Notes under the pieces: model-generated
What the model was told of the DNA's origin: nothing
Database searches by the model: none
The model's input: only the letters and a program-made list of their open reading frames with translations
Program-made: the position numbers and the translations under genes
Part shown: positions 11,503 to 23,468 of the stretch, piece by piece
Layout: each line of letters begins with the position of its first letter
Numbering within the stretch: the stretch's first letter is position 1
Assembly: GCA_001051155.2 (NCBI GenBank)
Contig: JYIP02000002.1
Coordinates: 3,913,583 to 3,977,582, forward strand
Length of the DNA stretch: 64,000 bases
Reading direction: 5' to 3'
Origin: Chrysoporthe austroafricana
Lineage: Eukaryota; Ascomycota; Sordariomycetes; Diaporthales; Cryphonectriaceae

Positions 11503-13801
11503 GGCTGTCGATGTCGTGATGGGCAGCAGTGCCGCGAGGGATGAGGGGGGGGTGCTTCGGGTCTCCGGCAGGAGACGACGTGCTGTCTGATCTTTTTTTT
11601 TTTTTTATTGGTCCCCCTCTGTGCTGCGGAGGCCAGGCGAGGAGGGAATCATGCGCGCGCGCGTTGCCGAGAATCCTACCGGGGCGTGAGGCGGCGCAGC
11701 TCGGGTGACGAGTGCAGACACCTCCTGTGCAGGGGACTGGACTGGCGGATGCGACGGGCTGAGGATGCCCGCCTTCTCTCCCCCTCAGTGTGTGAGCCTT
11801 GTTGTTGTTGTTATTGTTGTTGTTCTTCTATCTTCTCGTCTTGAACAGGCGGGACCTGTAGCAGGCGAGATAGGAGGAGGGGCCTTGGGGTGCTTTTGCT
11901 TCTGTCCCGAGGGGATGGGACGGGTCCCAAGCCACTTCGCGAGATCGGTGGGTGCCTTGTCTCGAGGGCGGGCCGGACCCAGATTCCCGGTACTCCGTAA
12001 CATAAGACGCACTGCTCCAGCGACTGCAAAGCGGAGGGGCGCGCAGAACTGGGCTGGTGCCCGCTGGGGGAGGGGGACCCTTTCTTTTTTTTTTTTTTTT
12101 TTTTTTCCCTGGCACTGCCTGGGTGCTCTCCCGTGCCCCCCGCCGCCGGGAATAAGGGGCCTGGGCGGCGTAGGTTGTTTAGGACTGTCACCTGTCCAGG
12201 CGGGCTGGCCGGAAAGGGCTAAGCTGGGCGGCCCTCGTCGGGGTGGCGGTGGTTTCTGTCAGCCCGCCCGGCGCCGGAGAGCGTCTTTCTCCCTCTCGAG
12301 GCTACGATAAGTAATAAGCGTGGGCTGGCCTGGACTGGCCTGGTGTGGCCGCTATGGAGGATGTTTCTCCTTTCCGGCGGGTTAAACTCTGGATCTCACC
12401 ACCGTCGATCCGGCGGCTCCGCAGGCAGAGGCAGACACGATAATGAGCGGTAGTGATCAGACCTTAGGTAACCAGGGGAAGGGCGAGCCTCTTGCCCGTT
12501 GGTAATGAGGCATACCAGCCTCAGCCTGCACTGCGGACAAGTTCACAGTCATGGCCACCCACCTGGTTCTGGCACCTCAACACCCACGGTGTACCAGGAG
12601 ACGCCACCCCGCTGAGGGCGTTAGTCAGTTCATTCGTCTCTTGTGTCCCCTCCCGTCAGATTTCGGTCCGCCGCCATGTGCAGAGAGTCTCTTGGCCACC
12701 CGATCACAGTGTCTAGTGTTGAGGGATGAGGAATATATCCTGGTTGAGGGTGGTGCCACTCCAGCCCCCATTCCAGGAACAGCGCCGGCATCATGGCGGT
12801 TCTTAGTGTCGCCTTTTCAACTAGACGCTGACGGCCCTATTGTCGATGCGTGTGTATAGCGCTGCGTTTCCACACCCGCATGCGATACGTCTCCAGATGC
12901 GGATAGGACGAGTTCCCTCGATGCTGGTGCTCGTGCAGGTAGCCACCGTGACCTCACGAGAGCTCGAGCTGGCACTGGCATTATTTATACCGGGATCTTC
13001 GTCCTCGCAACCGCCACGGGTCCAACGGGTCGCCACGTATGCTCAGCCTAATGACATGGCTCACGCCAGCGATAGGGGCAGGCAGACTGGAGTCAAATCG
13101 TGGAGGCGGATCATGAGTTGTCTGTGTGCCAGTTCTTTGGGAGGGGCCTCTTGTGTGTTGAAGGTTGAAGACTTAAGTTGAGCGAGCATCTGCGGAATCA
13201 ACCGGGGCCAGTACGACATAGTATACATAGTACACTACACGCAGTACCGCTGTGACGTCCTGTGGGCCCCCAAAACCCTGCACGGCTGCACTAACAATTG
13301 GCACTGCAGGCGGCGCGTCTCGCAGGAGCCGCAGACCGCGTCTTGGTTCCCGCGCAGTAAACAGCCTCGTCTTAGTCCTCGCTCGCCCACACCACCAGAG
13401 CCTGTCTGTGTCTCTCCTGTCCTTGTCGTTGTCCTCGTCCTACCTCACCTCTGCCTTTTCACACGACCGACATCCGGCATCACATAGACCCTGCAGTTCT
13501 GGCTTCCCAGGCGCATTGTTTCGAGCATTCTAGCGCAGTTCCCGGTCCTCTCAGTCGCGTCGCGTCAACCCAAACCACCTGCATGCATCAGTATCGTCGT
13601 CTTTCCAGCGTCCTGCCGTTCACGCCCGCGTTGCAATCCGGCTCGATCCTTTGAACCATACCCCACAGCTCGCCATCCGGGCGTCCTGCACGGCGACAGG
13701 CGTTACGCATCATCTTCCACTGCGCGGTCTTCTCCAGGGGTCCTGTCCTATATGCATCGGCAATGCACACCAGCAGACGCGTCCAGTCACCATAATTAGC
13801 C
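11503..13801. other. Divergent spacer between methyltransferase 2 and CDC45
   Basis: 2.3 kb without a recognisable gene; both neighbours are transcribed away from it. Contains T runs at about 11593-11606 and 12085-12106, a (TTG)n-like stretch at about 11800-11826, and TATA-like AT-rich patches such as CATAGTATACATAGTAC at about 13217-13233. No RNA gene could be supported. Confidence 0.5.
13777..13782 (+). promoter_or_regulatory. ACGCGT (MCB-type) hexamer upstream of CDC45
   Basis: ACGCGT lies 20 nt before the CDC45 start codon. This is the core of the MBF/MluI cell-cycle box that controls CDC45 and other S-phase genes in yeast. The hexamer also occurs elsewhere in this GC-rich window (for example near 383 and 6786), so the match is suggestive only. 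Confidence 0.3.
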
Positions 13802-16465
13802 ATGTATCTGCCGCGTTCCCTCCTCTCCAAGCTCTACCTGCACCTCACGAGCACCCGCCACCCCCTCTCGCCGCCCGTCCTGGTCCTCGCCGCCCTCGAG
13901 CCCGACGCCCTCTGCGCCTGCCGGATCCTCACCCGCCTCCTCAAGAACGACTACATCCCCCACAAGATCCAGCCCGTCGCCGGCTATGGGGACCTCGAGC
14001 GCGTCGGCCGGGAGCTGGTCGGCCCCATGATGGAGCAGAACGGCGGCGCCGGCGGCGTCGTCGTCTGCCTGGGCGTCGGGGGCATGGTCGACCTGGGCAC
14101 CGTGCTCGGGCTCGAGCTCGAGGGCGAGGAGTCGTCCTTCGGCGGCGTCGAGGTCTGGCTCGTCGACTCGCGCCGGCCCTGGAACCTGGGGAACGTGTTC
14201 GGCGGCTTCTTCCTCGAGCCCGAGGCCGAGGCCGCCTCGAGCTACCAGGCCCGCACGCCCGTCGGCGTGCGGGGCGGCCGGATCGACCGCGCCTACAAGC
14301 CGGGGAAGGGCGGGATCGTGGTCTTCGACGACGGCGACATCGAGGACGAGCTCGCGCCGCAGAACGAGGCCTACATGGCTCTCATGGAGATGCCTGATCT
14401 AGAGGACGACGGCGAGGATCTCGGCGACAGTGATTCCGAGAGCGAGGAGGAAGACCGGGACGACGTCTCCGAGGCTGCACCCCACGCCGGCCAGAAGCGG
14501 AAGTCCTGGTCTGACCAGGACGAAGAGGATGAAAGTGACGACGACGACAGGCCTCGGCAGCGGAGAAGGAGCAACTCTTCCAGCTCAATACCTGAGTCCC
14601 CAGGGCGCCCAAAGCAGCGCGGGCTCATCTCCATTCGCGAGCAGCCGCTCATGTCCTCGGACGCGCACGACGAGGATCCGCCCACTGCTGCCCAGCCTCC
14701 CAAGGGGCCTTCGGCGCGGACTCTGAGGCGGCGCCTTCTCCGGCTGAGACGGCAGAACGAGGCCGTCCTGCGGGACTACTATCGCAACGGCACGCAGTAC
14801 TCCGAACCGATCTCGTCGATGCTCTATTCCCTGGCCTCGGAGCTCGGTCGCGAGGACAACGACATCCTCTGGCTGGCCATCGTCGGTGTGACGTCGATGG
14901 AGCTCTACGGCCGGTCATCCGCGGGGGTCGCCGTGCCGGTGCGGGGCTCCGAGTCCAAGAACACGTCCGGCTGGCTGGGCATGCGCGGCGCCCGGATACG
15001 ACAGCTCCTGCGCGACGAGGTGCGCCGCCTGAACCCGCCGGAGCTCAACAGCAGCAGCGGGAGGCTGCTGCCGGAGGCAGTCGGCGTCATCCCCACAACG
15101 GCACGGAGCCCTGAGGACCACAGCATACGTCTGTCACCCGAACCGCGGCTCTTGATGGTCAGGCACTGGAGTCTCTACGACGCGCTGTTGCACTCGCCTT
15201 ATATCTTCTCACGCTTAAAGACGTACGGCGAGCCCGGCCTCAAGCGCCTCCACAAGTTTCTGGCGAAGATAGGGATCAGCCTTGTTCAGTGCAAGCAGAA
15301 CTACGCGCACATGGACATCGGGCTCAAGCGGGAACTTCGTTCGAAACTTCTAAAACAGGGCCCCCTATATAAGCTGGACGACCTGGTCCCGGCCGTTGAG
15401 ACGGACGGCAAAGATCGAGGAGGAGCAAAGGATGGCTGGGGCTTTGTGAGGAGTTGGGGCTGGCGGGCGACGTTGAGCGCACAGGATGTCGGCGTGGTCA
15501 TCGGAGCTCTTCTCGAAGTAGGGAAGCATGCCACGCTGGCCAACCCTACGGCACAGGATAGTTCATCTCAAATCGTGGATGATGTCGATGATGCTCTCAT
15601 CGAGCAGGGCGAAGAATGGGTCCCCAGGTTCTGGGATGCGTTCGACGCACTGGAAAAGTGAGTTTCCTGGACCGGTCCAGGTCCATCGCTGAATTTTTTC
15701 AGGCCAGCACTGACACCCTTCAGCATCGAGGCGCTCAAACAGGGCCTCCCAACAGCACAGTTCCTCCACAAGGCAATTTTCAACACCGGCACCGCCCTCT
15801 TGAGGAAGAAGCAGATCAAACACCTCATGTCATTCCGCATGTGCGTCGTCAAGGATAGTGCCGAAGCTGTAATCTTCAACCACCCCGGGGCGCTCATGAA
15901 GCTTGCACTATGGATCGGCGAAGCGCTGGCCGAACAGGAGAAGGAAGCTACAGGCCGGCTCGCGCAAGGCGGGCGTGGTACCCCCCTGGTCGTGGCCAGC
16001 CTGAACGAGAAGCGCAGCGTGTACACCATCGTCGGCACGGGCGGTGGGGGCGGGCCGGACATTGCCTTCCTGGACAAGGAGGCCCAGAAGAAGAAGGAGC
16101 AGGCAAAGCAGGAGAAGGCGAAGGCCAGAGAGGAGAGCAGGCGCAACAAGGAGAAGATCCGCGAGGAGAAGAGGGCCGCCAGGCGAGCGAACAGGGGGGA
16201 CGACGAGGACGACGAAGACGACCTGGAAGACGAGACCGAGTCGGAAGGCTCCGACGCATCGGACTCGGACTCGGACGATGAGGACGACGGGCCGCGGGGC
16301 AAGGGCTTCGGCCTGAACAGGTTCGGCACTGCCTTCCAGGACGTCATTGCTGAGACGAACGCCCGCGTCCGGATCGACAGCTTCGAGCACTGCGTGGTGG
16401 AAGTGCGGAAGGAGGACCTCTCCGGCTTCCTAGAGAGCCTGTCTTCCAAGGTTGTCGTCGGCTGA
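13802..16465 (+). CDS. cdc45: Cell division control protein Cdc45 (CMG helicase subunit)
   Basis: Cdc45 joins Mcm2-7 and GINS to form the replicative helicase and is needed for origin firing and fork progression in the nucleus. Two exons, 13802-15657 and 15724-16465, give 2598 nt and 865 aa. This is longer than yeast Cdc45 (about 650 aa) because of acidic and charged insertions. The N-terminus has the family pattern LYLHLTSTR..., VLAALEPDALCACRILTRLLKNDYI and GYGDLERV. An acidic linker rich in D/E/S spans about residues 200-300. A KKKEQAKQEKAK-type lysine/glutamate coiled segment and a second acidic tract lie at about 755-825. The C-terminus FGTAFQDVIAET...FLESLSSKVVVG fits the family. The intron has donor GTGAGT and acceptor TTCAG, phase 2. 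The ATG is preceded by an MCB-like hexamer. Confidence 0.95.
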
Positions 16466-18576
16466 CCGATGGTCGCCTGGTCCGGGGTTTTTTTCTTCTT
16501 TTTTTGCTTCTCGTCAGAGCTTTGGGGAGGCAAAACAGCATTTTGACATTTGGGATAGCTGGGAGTTGCGGCCTCTGCCCTTTACTACATGTTTCCGAGA
16601 CCGGTGTTGCAAACAGCAGGAGGGGTGTCGCTGGGAGTTGGGCCGAGCAAAGTACCGTTTACGTGGCTAGATTTGCATGGGCGAGAGAGAGTACATGAGC
16701 GGCGGCGCGCTGTCATTGAACAAGGGGAGAACATGGAGCATGTGGCCCGGGAACATTCCTATTTCGTCTACTTGCTAATGAGACATACTATGCCATGAAG
16801 GGGGCAGAGACTTTTCGGCGCAGTGATATTGTCGTCCTCTCACCTCTTCTCTTTGTCTTTCCGCCGGCGCTTCCCTCCATATTGGCGCAGCGTGTCATTG
16901 CAGGCTCGTTGCTCCCGCGAGCCGGTCTTCTAAGTCGCCTGATTCCTGTGCGGATTCCCTATCTCATTGATAATAAGTACGTCTGCGAGCTGACGTCCCT
17001 AGTGGATTGAGCAGATACGAGTGATTCTCCGAGCATTTCTCGGGCTGGAGAAGGGAAGAAGAAGTACTTATATGGATAGGTACATCCTAAACCAGACTGT
17101 GGAAGGTCAACGAAGCTCCACAACAGCCCTAGACAGCCTTATACAGCAGCAGACTATCCCGGAGAGGGATATTTCTTCCCGGTCTGTGTGACAGGATATT
17201 CTCTCGCTGCTGCGGAGTCACCCTGTTCCTACGCGCTGCCCGAAATTACTCAGGTAACACCTCTTGTCCAGTGGTACTGGGTAAGTTACACTGCAGGCCG
17301 GGTTGACTTTGAATATACGCGCGTATCTCGCACCGCGAGCAGATTGGCATCGACATGCGACACGGCCCAATGGCGCTGACATTAAGGCTGCGGTGTTACC
17401 AGACACCCACAGCTTGACCAACCAAGGCCGAGACGCCCTGAAGACCGCCGAAGCTCACGAAACGCGCGGCTGAAGGCCACGTTACCGTCGCTCTCTCGCC
17501 TCGCCTTATAGATCCCACTAAGCTATCCTCTCAAGCCCTACGGCCACCGTTCGAAATGGTGCTGATCTCTTATGCACCCTAGATGCGGTTGTGGATTTGG
17601 GGAGGCGAGCAGGGAACGTGATTGGTGCTCGAGGTTTGCCTGGCCTCACAGACCAGACCGGTGCCGAGGGGGTAAGACTGTCCTGGGCCTGCGATGCAGC
17701 AACGCTTGTTGCGCGAGCTCGACTCTAACGGCCTCGGTCCCGGGACGAAGCTGCGAGGTGCCCGTCCATCTACTCTGCACGAAGCTCCCGTCCGATTGCA
17801 ACCCGCACACCGTTTCTCCCCTCCTCCTGCGGCCGGTCCGCGCAACCCTCCATCCTCAACTCTCCGAAGGCCATAGACGTGTCCATAAGGCTGTTGGCCA
17901 TCTTCCCCCAGAGGTCAGAAAGCATCCCAAGCCACCGGGACTTAAAATCTCACGGCATGCGTAGCTGAAAAGGTGCTCAACACCATCGAGGGCAAAAAAG
18001 CGCGGTCCCGTCCCCAATAGCATCCGGAGATGGCACTATCAGGCTGACATGCACCAGGGGCTTATGACAGCTGTGCCTACTGCAGCCCAGCTCCAAGGGG
18101 GCTTGTCGATCCTATAGACGAGATGAGGCTTCTACATTGTACGACCCCCCCGACGATGTGCTATCTGCTGGTCAGGCTGCGAGCTCCAGATCACACGTAG
18201 GGGCCGCATCGTCTCAAAAATAGCCGTGTCCTGCTGCAGAGCAGCTCAACGGCGCCCGTCGATATCATGAAGCGCCCAATAAGGCCTCGATGCCTCCCTG
18301 GCAACACGCCACCTCTTGGTTAGATCGACTGCACGAAGCAGACCGACGGGCAGCTCGCCCCCACGTTACTTAGTAACGTCTGGTAAGGGGTCGTGATCCT
18401 ACGAAAGACTGGGAGATGAAATATCTAGCTGAGAGCCCGATATATATATATATATATATAGGCGCGTTGTGGGACGCCCTATGCCACCGGCTCGTAGAGC
18501 CATGTCCTCAAGCCTCAGACGCTGGCATATTCGACCCTGACAAGACCTGGAACGCCCCTACCGTCACAGCAGAACC
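16466..18576. other. Spacer between CDC45 and the hemerythrin gene
   Basis: 2.1 kb with no supportable gene. The stretch 17400-18420 has many short broken frames in all phases and could be decayed repeat DNA, but I recognise no transposon protein in it. A (TA)n tract lies at about 18440-18460 near the hemerythrin gene. Confidence 0.45.
18440..18460. repeat. (TA)n dinucleotide repeat
   Basis: About ten TA units, roughly 120 bp upstream of the hemerythrin-domain start codon. Confidence 0.9.
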
Positions 18577-19655
18577 ATGGCCGTTACCGAGAAGCAATGG
18601 GCAGACGGTCCCTTTGAGCTGATACCGGCGTCCGCCGGGGGATTCAAGGCAAGCACCCCATTCCGTGGCACCGCAGCCTCCCGAAAGGCTATATTCCTCG
18701 CAGGGCTAACATGTAGCGACAGGCGGGCGAAAAGACTAAAAAAAGCCAGCAGCTCGCGGAGGAGATGATCATCCTCCACAACATCATCATCCGGGGGATC
18801 AACAGCATATACCTCCAGTGCGTCAACGTCGAGGCCAGGTCCCCGGAGTCCGTCCCGGACTTCGTCGAGTACACCAGGCTGTGGGCGGTCCTCGGTGAGT
18901 ATCCCGGCCCCCGGCAGACACCTGTCGCCATCGCAGCGCCCATCTGACGCCCCGTTTCCCCCTCCTCCTAGTCCACGAGCACCACGACAACGAGGAGACC
19001 ATGGTGTTCCCGCAGATCGAGGAGCTGGTGGGCGCGCCGGGGCTGATGACGCCGAACGTCGAGCAGCACGCGGCGTTCCACGGCGGCCTGGAGGCGCTCA
19101 CGGCGTACGTCGAGTCGGTCAAGGGCGGGGGCGAGCGGTACGACGGCGGCCGGATCCGGGCCATCATCGACTCGTTCATGCCGGTGTTGCGGGAGCACCT
19201 CTACGATGAGATCCAGACGCTGCTGGCGCTCGAGAAGTACGAGGACCGGTGCGACTGGGCGGCGTGGCTCCGGAGGGCGCACGCGGAGATCGTGGCCAAG
19301 ATGCAGGCCGACCCGGACACCAAGGTAAGTGTTCACCCGCCCGCCCGCTTATATACGCGGTCGTAGTCGTCATCGCCGACGAGAGGCCCCCCCCCTGGGT
19401 GCCTATCTACCTACCTACCTGCCCGGCGCTGGTTGCTGACGAGCCCTCCCCTTCCTGCAGCACACCTCGATGCCCATGTTCATGCACCTCCACGACGGCA
19501 CCTTCGACAGCGACGCGCTGCCCCCGTGGCCTGTGCTGCCGTGGGTGGCTAGGCTGGTGATCTCGTGGATCTACGACCGGAAGCACAAGAGCTGGTGGCG
19601 CTTTGCTCCGTGTGACATCGGCGGCAGACCCCAAGTGCTCCCGTTTGTGGATTAA
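18577..19655 (+). CDS. Hemerythrin HHE cation-binding domain protein
   Basis: Small soluble protein of 263 aa, likely binding a di-iron centre in a four-helix bundle. Exons: 18577-18648, 18723-18894, 18972-19324, 19461-19655 (792 nt). The ligand pattern is complete: a helix-1 histidine in MIILHN, HHDNEE (HxxxE), HAAFH (HxxxH) and HLYDE (HxxxE). The N-terminal phrase QWADGPFELIPAS is typical of fungal members. The first intron (18649-18722) starts GCAAGC, not GT, and has a perfect GCTAAC branch point before GACAG; joining there gives FK-AGEKTKKSQQL in frame. Other introns are GT-AG. Fungal relatives are poorly characterised and have been linked only loosely to iron or redox handling, so no precise role is assigned. 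No targeting signal is seen. Confidence 0.85.
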
Positions 19656-21537
19656 CATCTCTCAGCTCATTTTGCCCATTATCTCGGTGAAGGTGACTAG
19701 AATAAGCATATGATGTACTCTCTTGTCAGTAGGGGCTTGGAAAAGGGGGGGGGGCAAGAAAAACGATGTAATACTTTGTCCACTTGGATCGAATCATGCA
19801 GTAATGATTACTCGCTTATCTCAAATCATACGCAAGAAACGCGTGTTCGCAAAGAGTGACCAAAAATCTCGTACCATAGTAGAGCTGTGCAGGGTACGAA
19901 GCTAAGGGGCGCACCAGTACTAGTAAAGCAAGTATGACCCCTGTGGAGATCGGTCCCGAATCGCTCAGGTACTGCTATAGTATGGTTTACTATGTATAGC
20001 GTACTGGGCAGGCACTGGCAGGCGGTAGATAATGCTGTGCCCTCGGCTGCTACTTAGTAGCTGTACCCAGCAGGTGCTGATCACGCAGCGGGTAAAAACA
20101 TAAACCCACCGAGAGCAGGCCCTGGCCCACTGCGACATGTATCGTTACAGCACTCCGTGGGCATTGGCTGCAAGGTGCGAGCCTGGATGCTGTGCCAAGG
20201 TGGACTAAAAGCCTTATCAGGCCTAAACTTGCCAGGGCCGCTTGATACTATGCAGACGCTACCCTGACATCATCTTAGCCTGCGGCGACCACCGAGCAGA
20301 CAATATCTGAGAGGGGTTTTTCTTTTTCAGCAACACTACACACTATTACTATAGTAGTACTACGCGCTGCACACCATCGAGGGGATGTGTGTGCGCCCTC
20401 TGGGCTCCCTCAAAACGTCAGCCACACTTGCCCGATTCGTCACGTGGGGTGCATCGGGCGTGGAGGGGAGAGGCTGGCTGCGGCCTGGTTGGTTTCTTTG
20501 CGTGATGAGGAGGGCATGCATGCGCGTGGTGCAGGGTGAACAGGTGCGAAACAAGATCGCATGGCGAGGGGGTTGAGCGCCATGCTGCTCACAGCACGTA
20601 GCGCCTGGGAGGCCTGTTTCAAGCGCGGGTCAGGGACGGTTCAGGGATGCGGTGGCGATGGGGGTCTGCAACCTGCTGTGACTGTACGTGTGTCCCATGC
20701 CCGTCAGAGCCTGGCTGCCGGGCGTGCTGGGGGGGGGGCGCTGTGATGGGTGGGTGCACCTGGCCTGCTGCTAGCCACTGCTAGCCACCGCTAGCGCGCC
20801 AGGGAGGTGACGTACCGTCGGGTTCCAGCCCCAGGGCGCCCTGAAATCGCGGGCTCAGAGCCGCGCAACCTGACCTGCCCGCACGCCGGGGGGGCCCCTC
20901 TACAGGACCCCTCCCGCTCGTCCGTCACAGTCAGTCGCCCCTTCAATTCCCAACGCCTGGTCGAGACATCCAACTCCGACCTGCAATATCACTCCGCTGC
21001 CCAGCCCAGCCCAGCTCACGCGATAGCTGCCATTCCCACTCCACATCCCATCCGCAGCGAGCGAGCGCCCACAACACAAACACACACTCACACACACACC
21101 ACCCCCCCTTTGCCCTCCCCACCCACGAACTTGCTGCCACCGGACCGGTCAGTCCAGCCCACGGCGGCCTCCCCTCCACCAGCGACGCCCGCCCACGCAC
21201 GGATCGAGACGATACCCGCCGCGAGGTCAGCCGCAGAGTAGCAGAGCGATCCCAGTCCAGGGAGGCGATACGACGCTGTTCCTGCAAACCCGCCGAGCGA
21301 CCACCTGCCCGTCGTCAGCCTTGTCGCGACTCGGACCGCCCCCAGCGAACCATCACCGCCGAAACCACCGCCCACGACAACCCGCCGGCGCTTAGCTGGT
21401 TTTCTCCCCCTTCCATTCCTTCGACCCCCGAACGCGGCGGAAAAAAAAAGAAGAAACACAGAGAGAGGGGAAAGAAAAAAAGAAAAAGAAAAAAAAAAAA
21501 AGCCACGTGGCTGACAGCGACAGGAAGAAGAAGAGTC
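19656..21537. other. Spacer and promoter of the NCS-1 gene
   Basis: 1.9 kb without a recognised gene. The first half has scattered palindromic AT-rich bits (CTATAGTATGG near 19975, ACTATAGTAGTACTACG near 20350). It also has GCTAGCCACTGCTAGCCACCGCTAGC triple repeats at about 20770-20795. The last 100 bases are purine rich. Confidence 0.5.
21439..21501 (+). repeat. Poly(A)/purine tract in NCS-1 leader
   Basis: Nearly pure A/G sequence, including a 9-A run, GA repeats and a terminal run of about 13 A. It ends about 37 nt before the NCS-1 start codon and would lie in the 5' UTR if transcription starts upstream. Confidence 0.85.
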
Positions 21538-22879
21538 ATGGGCAAATCGTGAGTCTCGGCACCTTCCGGGCCATCTACGCCGCCGCCGCGCCGGGACGCG
21601 TGGCCGGGCACAATTGCGACTCAAGAACGTGGACCGCAGGGCTCGGGGTCAAGGCCAAACGCGAGAGGGGCGTCAGATCGCGAGCATGGATCGTTCCGCT
21701 CGAGCCCCTCCGTCCGTCCCTCCGGCCACCCGACTCGCAATTCCCGTCCCTCCTCCTCCTCCTCCTCCTCCTTGCCCCCGGCGCGCAAACGCGAGAGCAC
21801 TAGAGAAGAAGAGAGAGGAGAAACCATGTCTTCCTCTTCTTCCTGGAAAGGGTACCTGGGGCTGACGAGCGACGCGCACGACTACAGACAGTCCAAGCTC
21901 TCGCAAGAGCAGCTGGTCGAGCTGCAGAAGTCGACACACTTCGACAAGAAGGAGCTGCAACAATGGTACAAGGGTGAGCAGGGCCCCTCCCGATCCCTAC
22001 TTTCTCTTACCGACCACCCCTCCCTCCCCCTCCCCCTCCATCCGTGCTCGCTGGCGCGCCGGCAGCACGCGTGATACCGCAGGGGATAGAGGGCGAACGG
22101 CCAGCCTCTGGCCTGGCCTGCCTTGCCCTACCCGCCCAATTCGCACCCCAAAACACCACGCGCGAGCGAAGCATCCAGACCAGGGGGGAAAACACGTCAT
22201 GGCTGACCTGCCCCGCGCCCGCGCCCGGCCCCCCGTGGGCCCATGCGCCCGGCGCGAACGTGCACCTGCTAGGCTTCCTCAAGGACTGCCCCTCGGGCAT
22301 GCTCACCAAGGATGAGTTCCAGAAGATCTACCGGCAGTTCTTCCCGTTCGGCGACCCGTCGAGCTTCGCCGACTACGTCTTCAACGTCTTCGACAGCGAC
22401 AAGTCCGGCACCATCGACTTCAAGGAGTTCATCTGCGCGCTGAGCGTGACCTCGCGCGGCAAGATGGAGGACAAGCTGGACTGGGCCTTCCAGCTGTACG
22501 ACATCGACGGCGACGGCAAGATCAGCTACGACGAGATGCTCAAGATCGTGGAGGCGATTTACAAGATGGTATGCGCTCCGGACCCCCCCTGTCTCCTTTT
22601 CCCGGGGCATTTATATGCGCCATCATGCTCTGCTGCCCCAATCCCATGCCGGGGAGAGGGGCAGCACACGCCTGCCGACGTCTCTAACCGGGTTTACAGG
22701 TCGGCTCTATGGTGAAGCTGCCCGAAGACGAGGATACCCCCGAGAAGCGCGTTAAGAAGATCTTCCGTATGATGGACAAGGACGAGAACGGCTGCCTCGA
22801 CATGGAGGAGTTCAAGGAGGGCAGCAAACGCGACGAGACCATCGTGTCCGCCCTGTCCCTGTACGACGGCCTCGTCTAG
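21538..22879 (+). CDS. ncs1: Neuronal calcium sensor 1 / frequenin homologue
   Basis: N-myristoylated EF-hand Ca2+ sensor; the family activates phosphatidylinositol 4-kinase (Pik1 in yeast) and affects Ca2+ tolerance and secretion. Four exons, 21538-21548, 21888-21973, 22273-22568, 22700-22879, total 573 nt and 190 aa, exactly the family length. Exon 1 has only 11 coding nt (MGK plus two bases of S). Joining to exon 2 gives [13 protein letters not shown], the conserved myristoylation start with Gly2. Exon 2 continues [18 protein letters not shown]. Functional EF loops are [24 protein letters not shown] and [12 protein letters not shown]. The first EF hand region ([15 protein letters not shown]) has the usual inactive CP pair. 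The C-terminus is [10 protein letters not shown]. The first two introns (339 and 299 nt) are long for this window. Confidence 0.97.
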
Positions 22880-23468
22880 CACTCAGCCTAGACGCGGACG
22901 CGCCGTACGGGGAAGGAAAAAAGGAAAGAAGGGCCAGATGGGAGGGAGAGACAGACAGAGGAGTCTGTGGGTCGGGTGGGCACGACGGCGTTGCAAGTCT
23001 TCTCTCATTAGCCGTGAGATTGTCCGTCGCTCGGGAAGTCCCAACACGGGTTCTCCCTGGGGCGGCGTCGCTTTACACTGCAAGCAATCTTCAGGGCTCG
23101 GGAAATTTCCCTCTGTAGCAAATACATGACATTTGACGAGTGCTGTGAGCATCTGCTGCATCTCCGCCGGAGGACGGGAAGAACACCACGCGAGACGACA
23201 TCGACCGCCCGTAAGTATCAAAGCAACACTCCTCTTGAGTTTTTGCCTATCCTACGGGGTCGTAATAGGAATTAATTACATGAAATGCACAACGATTTCA
23301 CACTACAAGACGGCCCCCACCCCCGGGGCTGAAGCAGGTTGTCTCCTATTTCCAAATGACCATAGATAGAAGAGAGCCGCTGACCAAACTGACCAACCAA
23401 CCAACCACTGAATGCATTAAACGCTTACTGAACACTAGACGAGCGCCGGGACGAGCAGGAAATAAGCA
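22880..23468. other. Convergent 3' spacer between NCS-1 and acyl-CoA synthetase
   Basis: Contains the two 3' UTRs only; several AATAAG/AATTAATT-like AT-rich stretches around 23265-23285 and 23461 may serve as polyadenylation signals. No gene seen. Confidence 0.5.
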
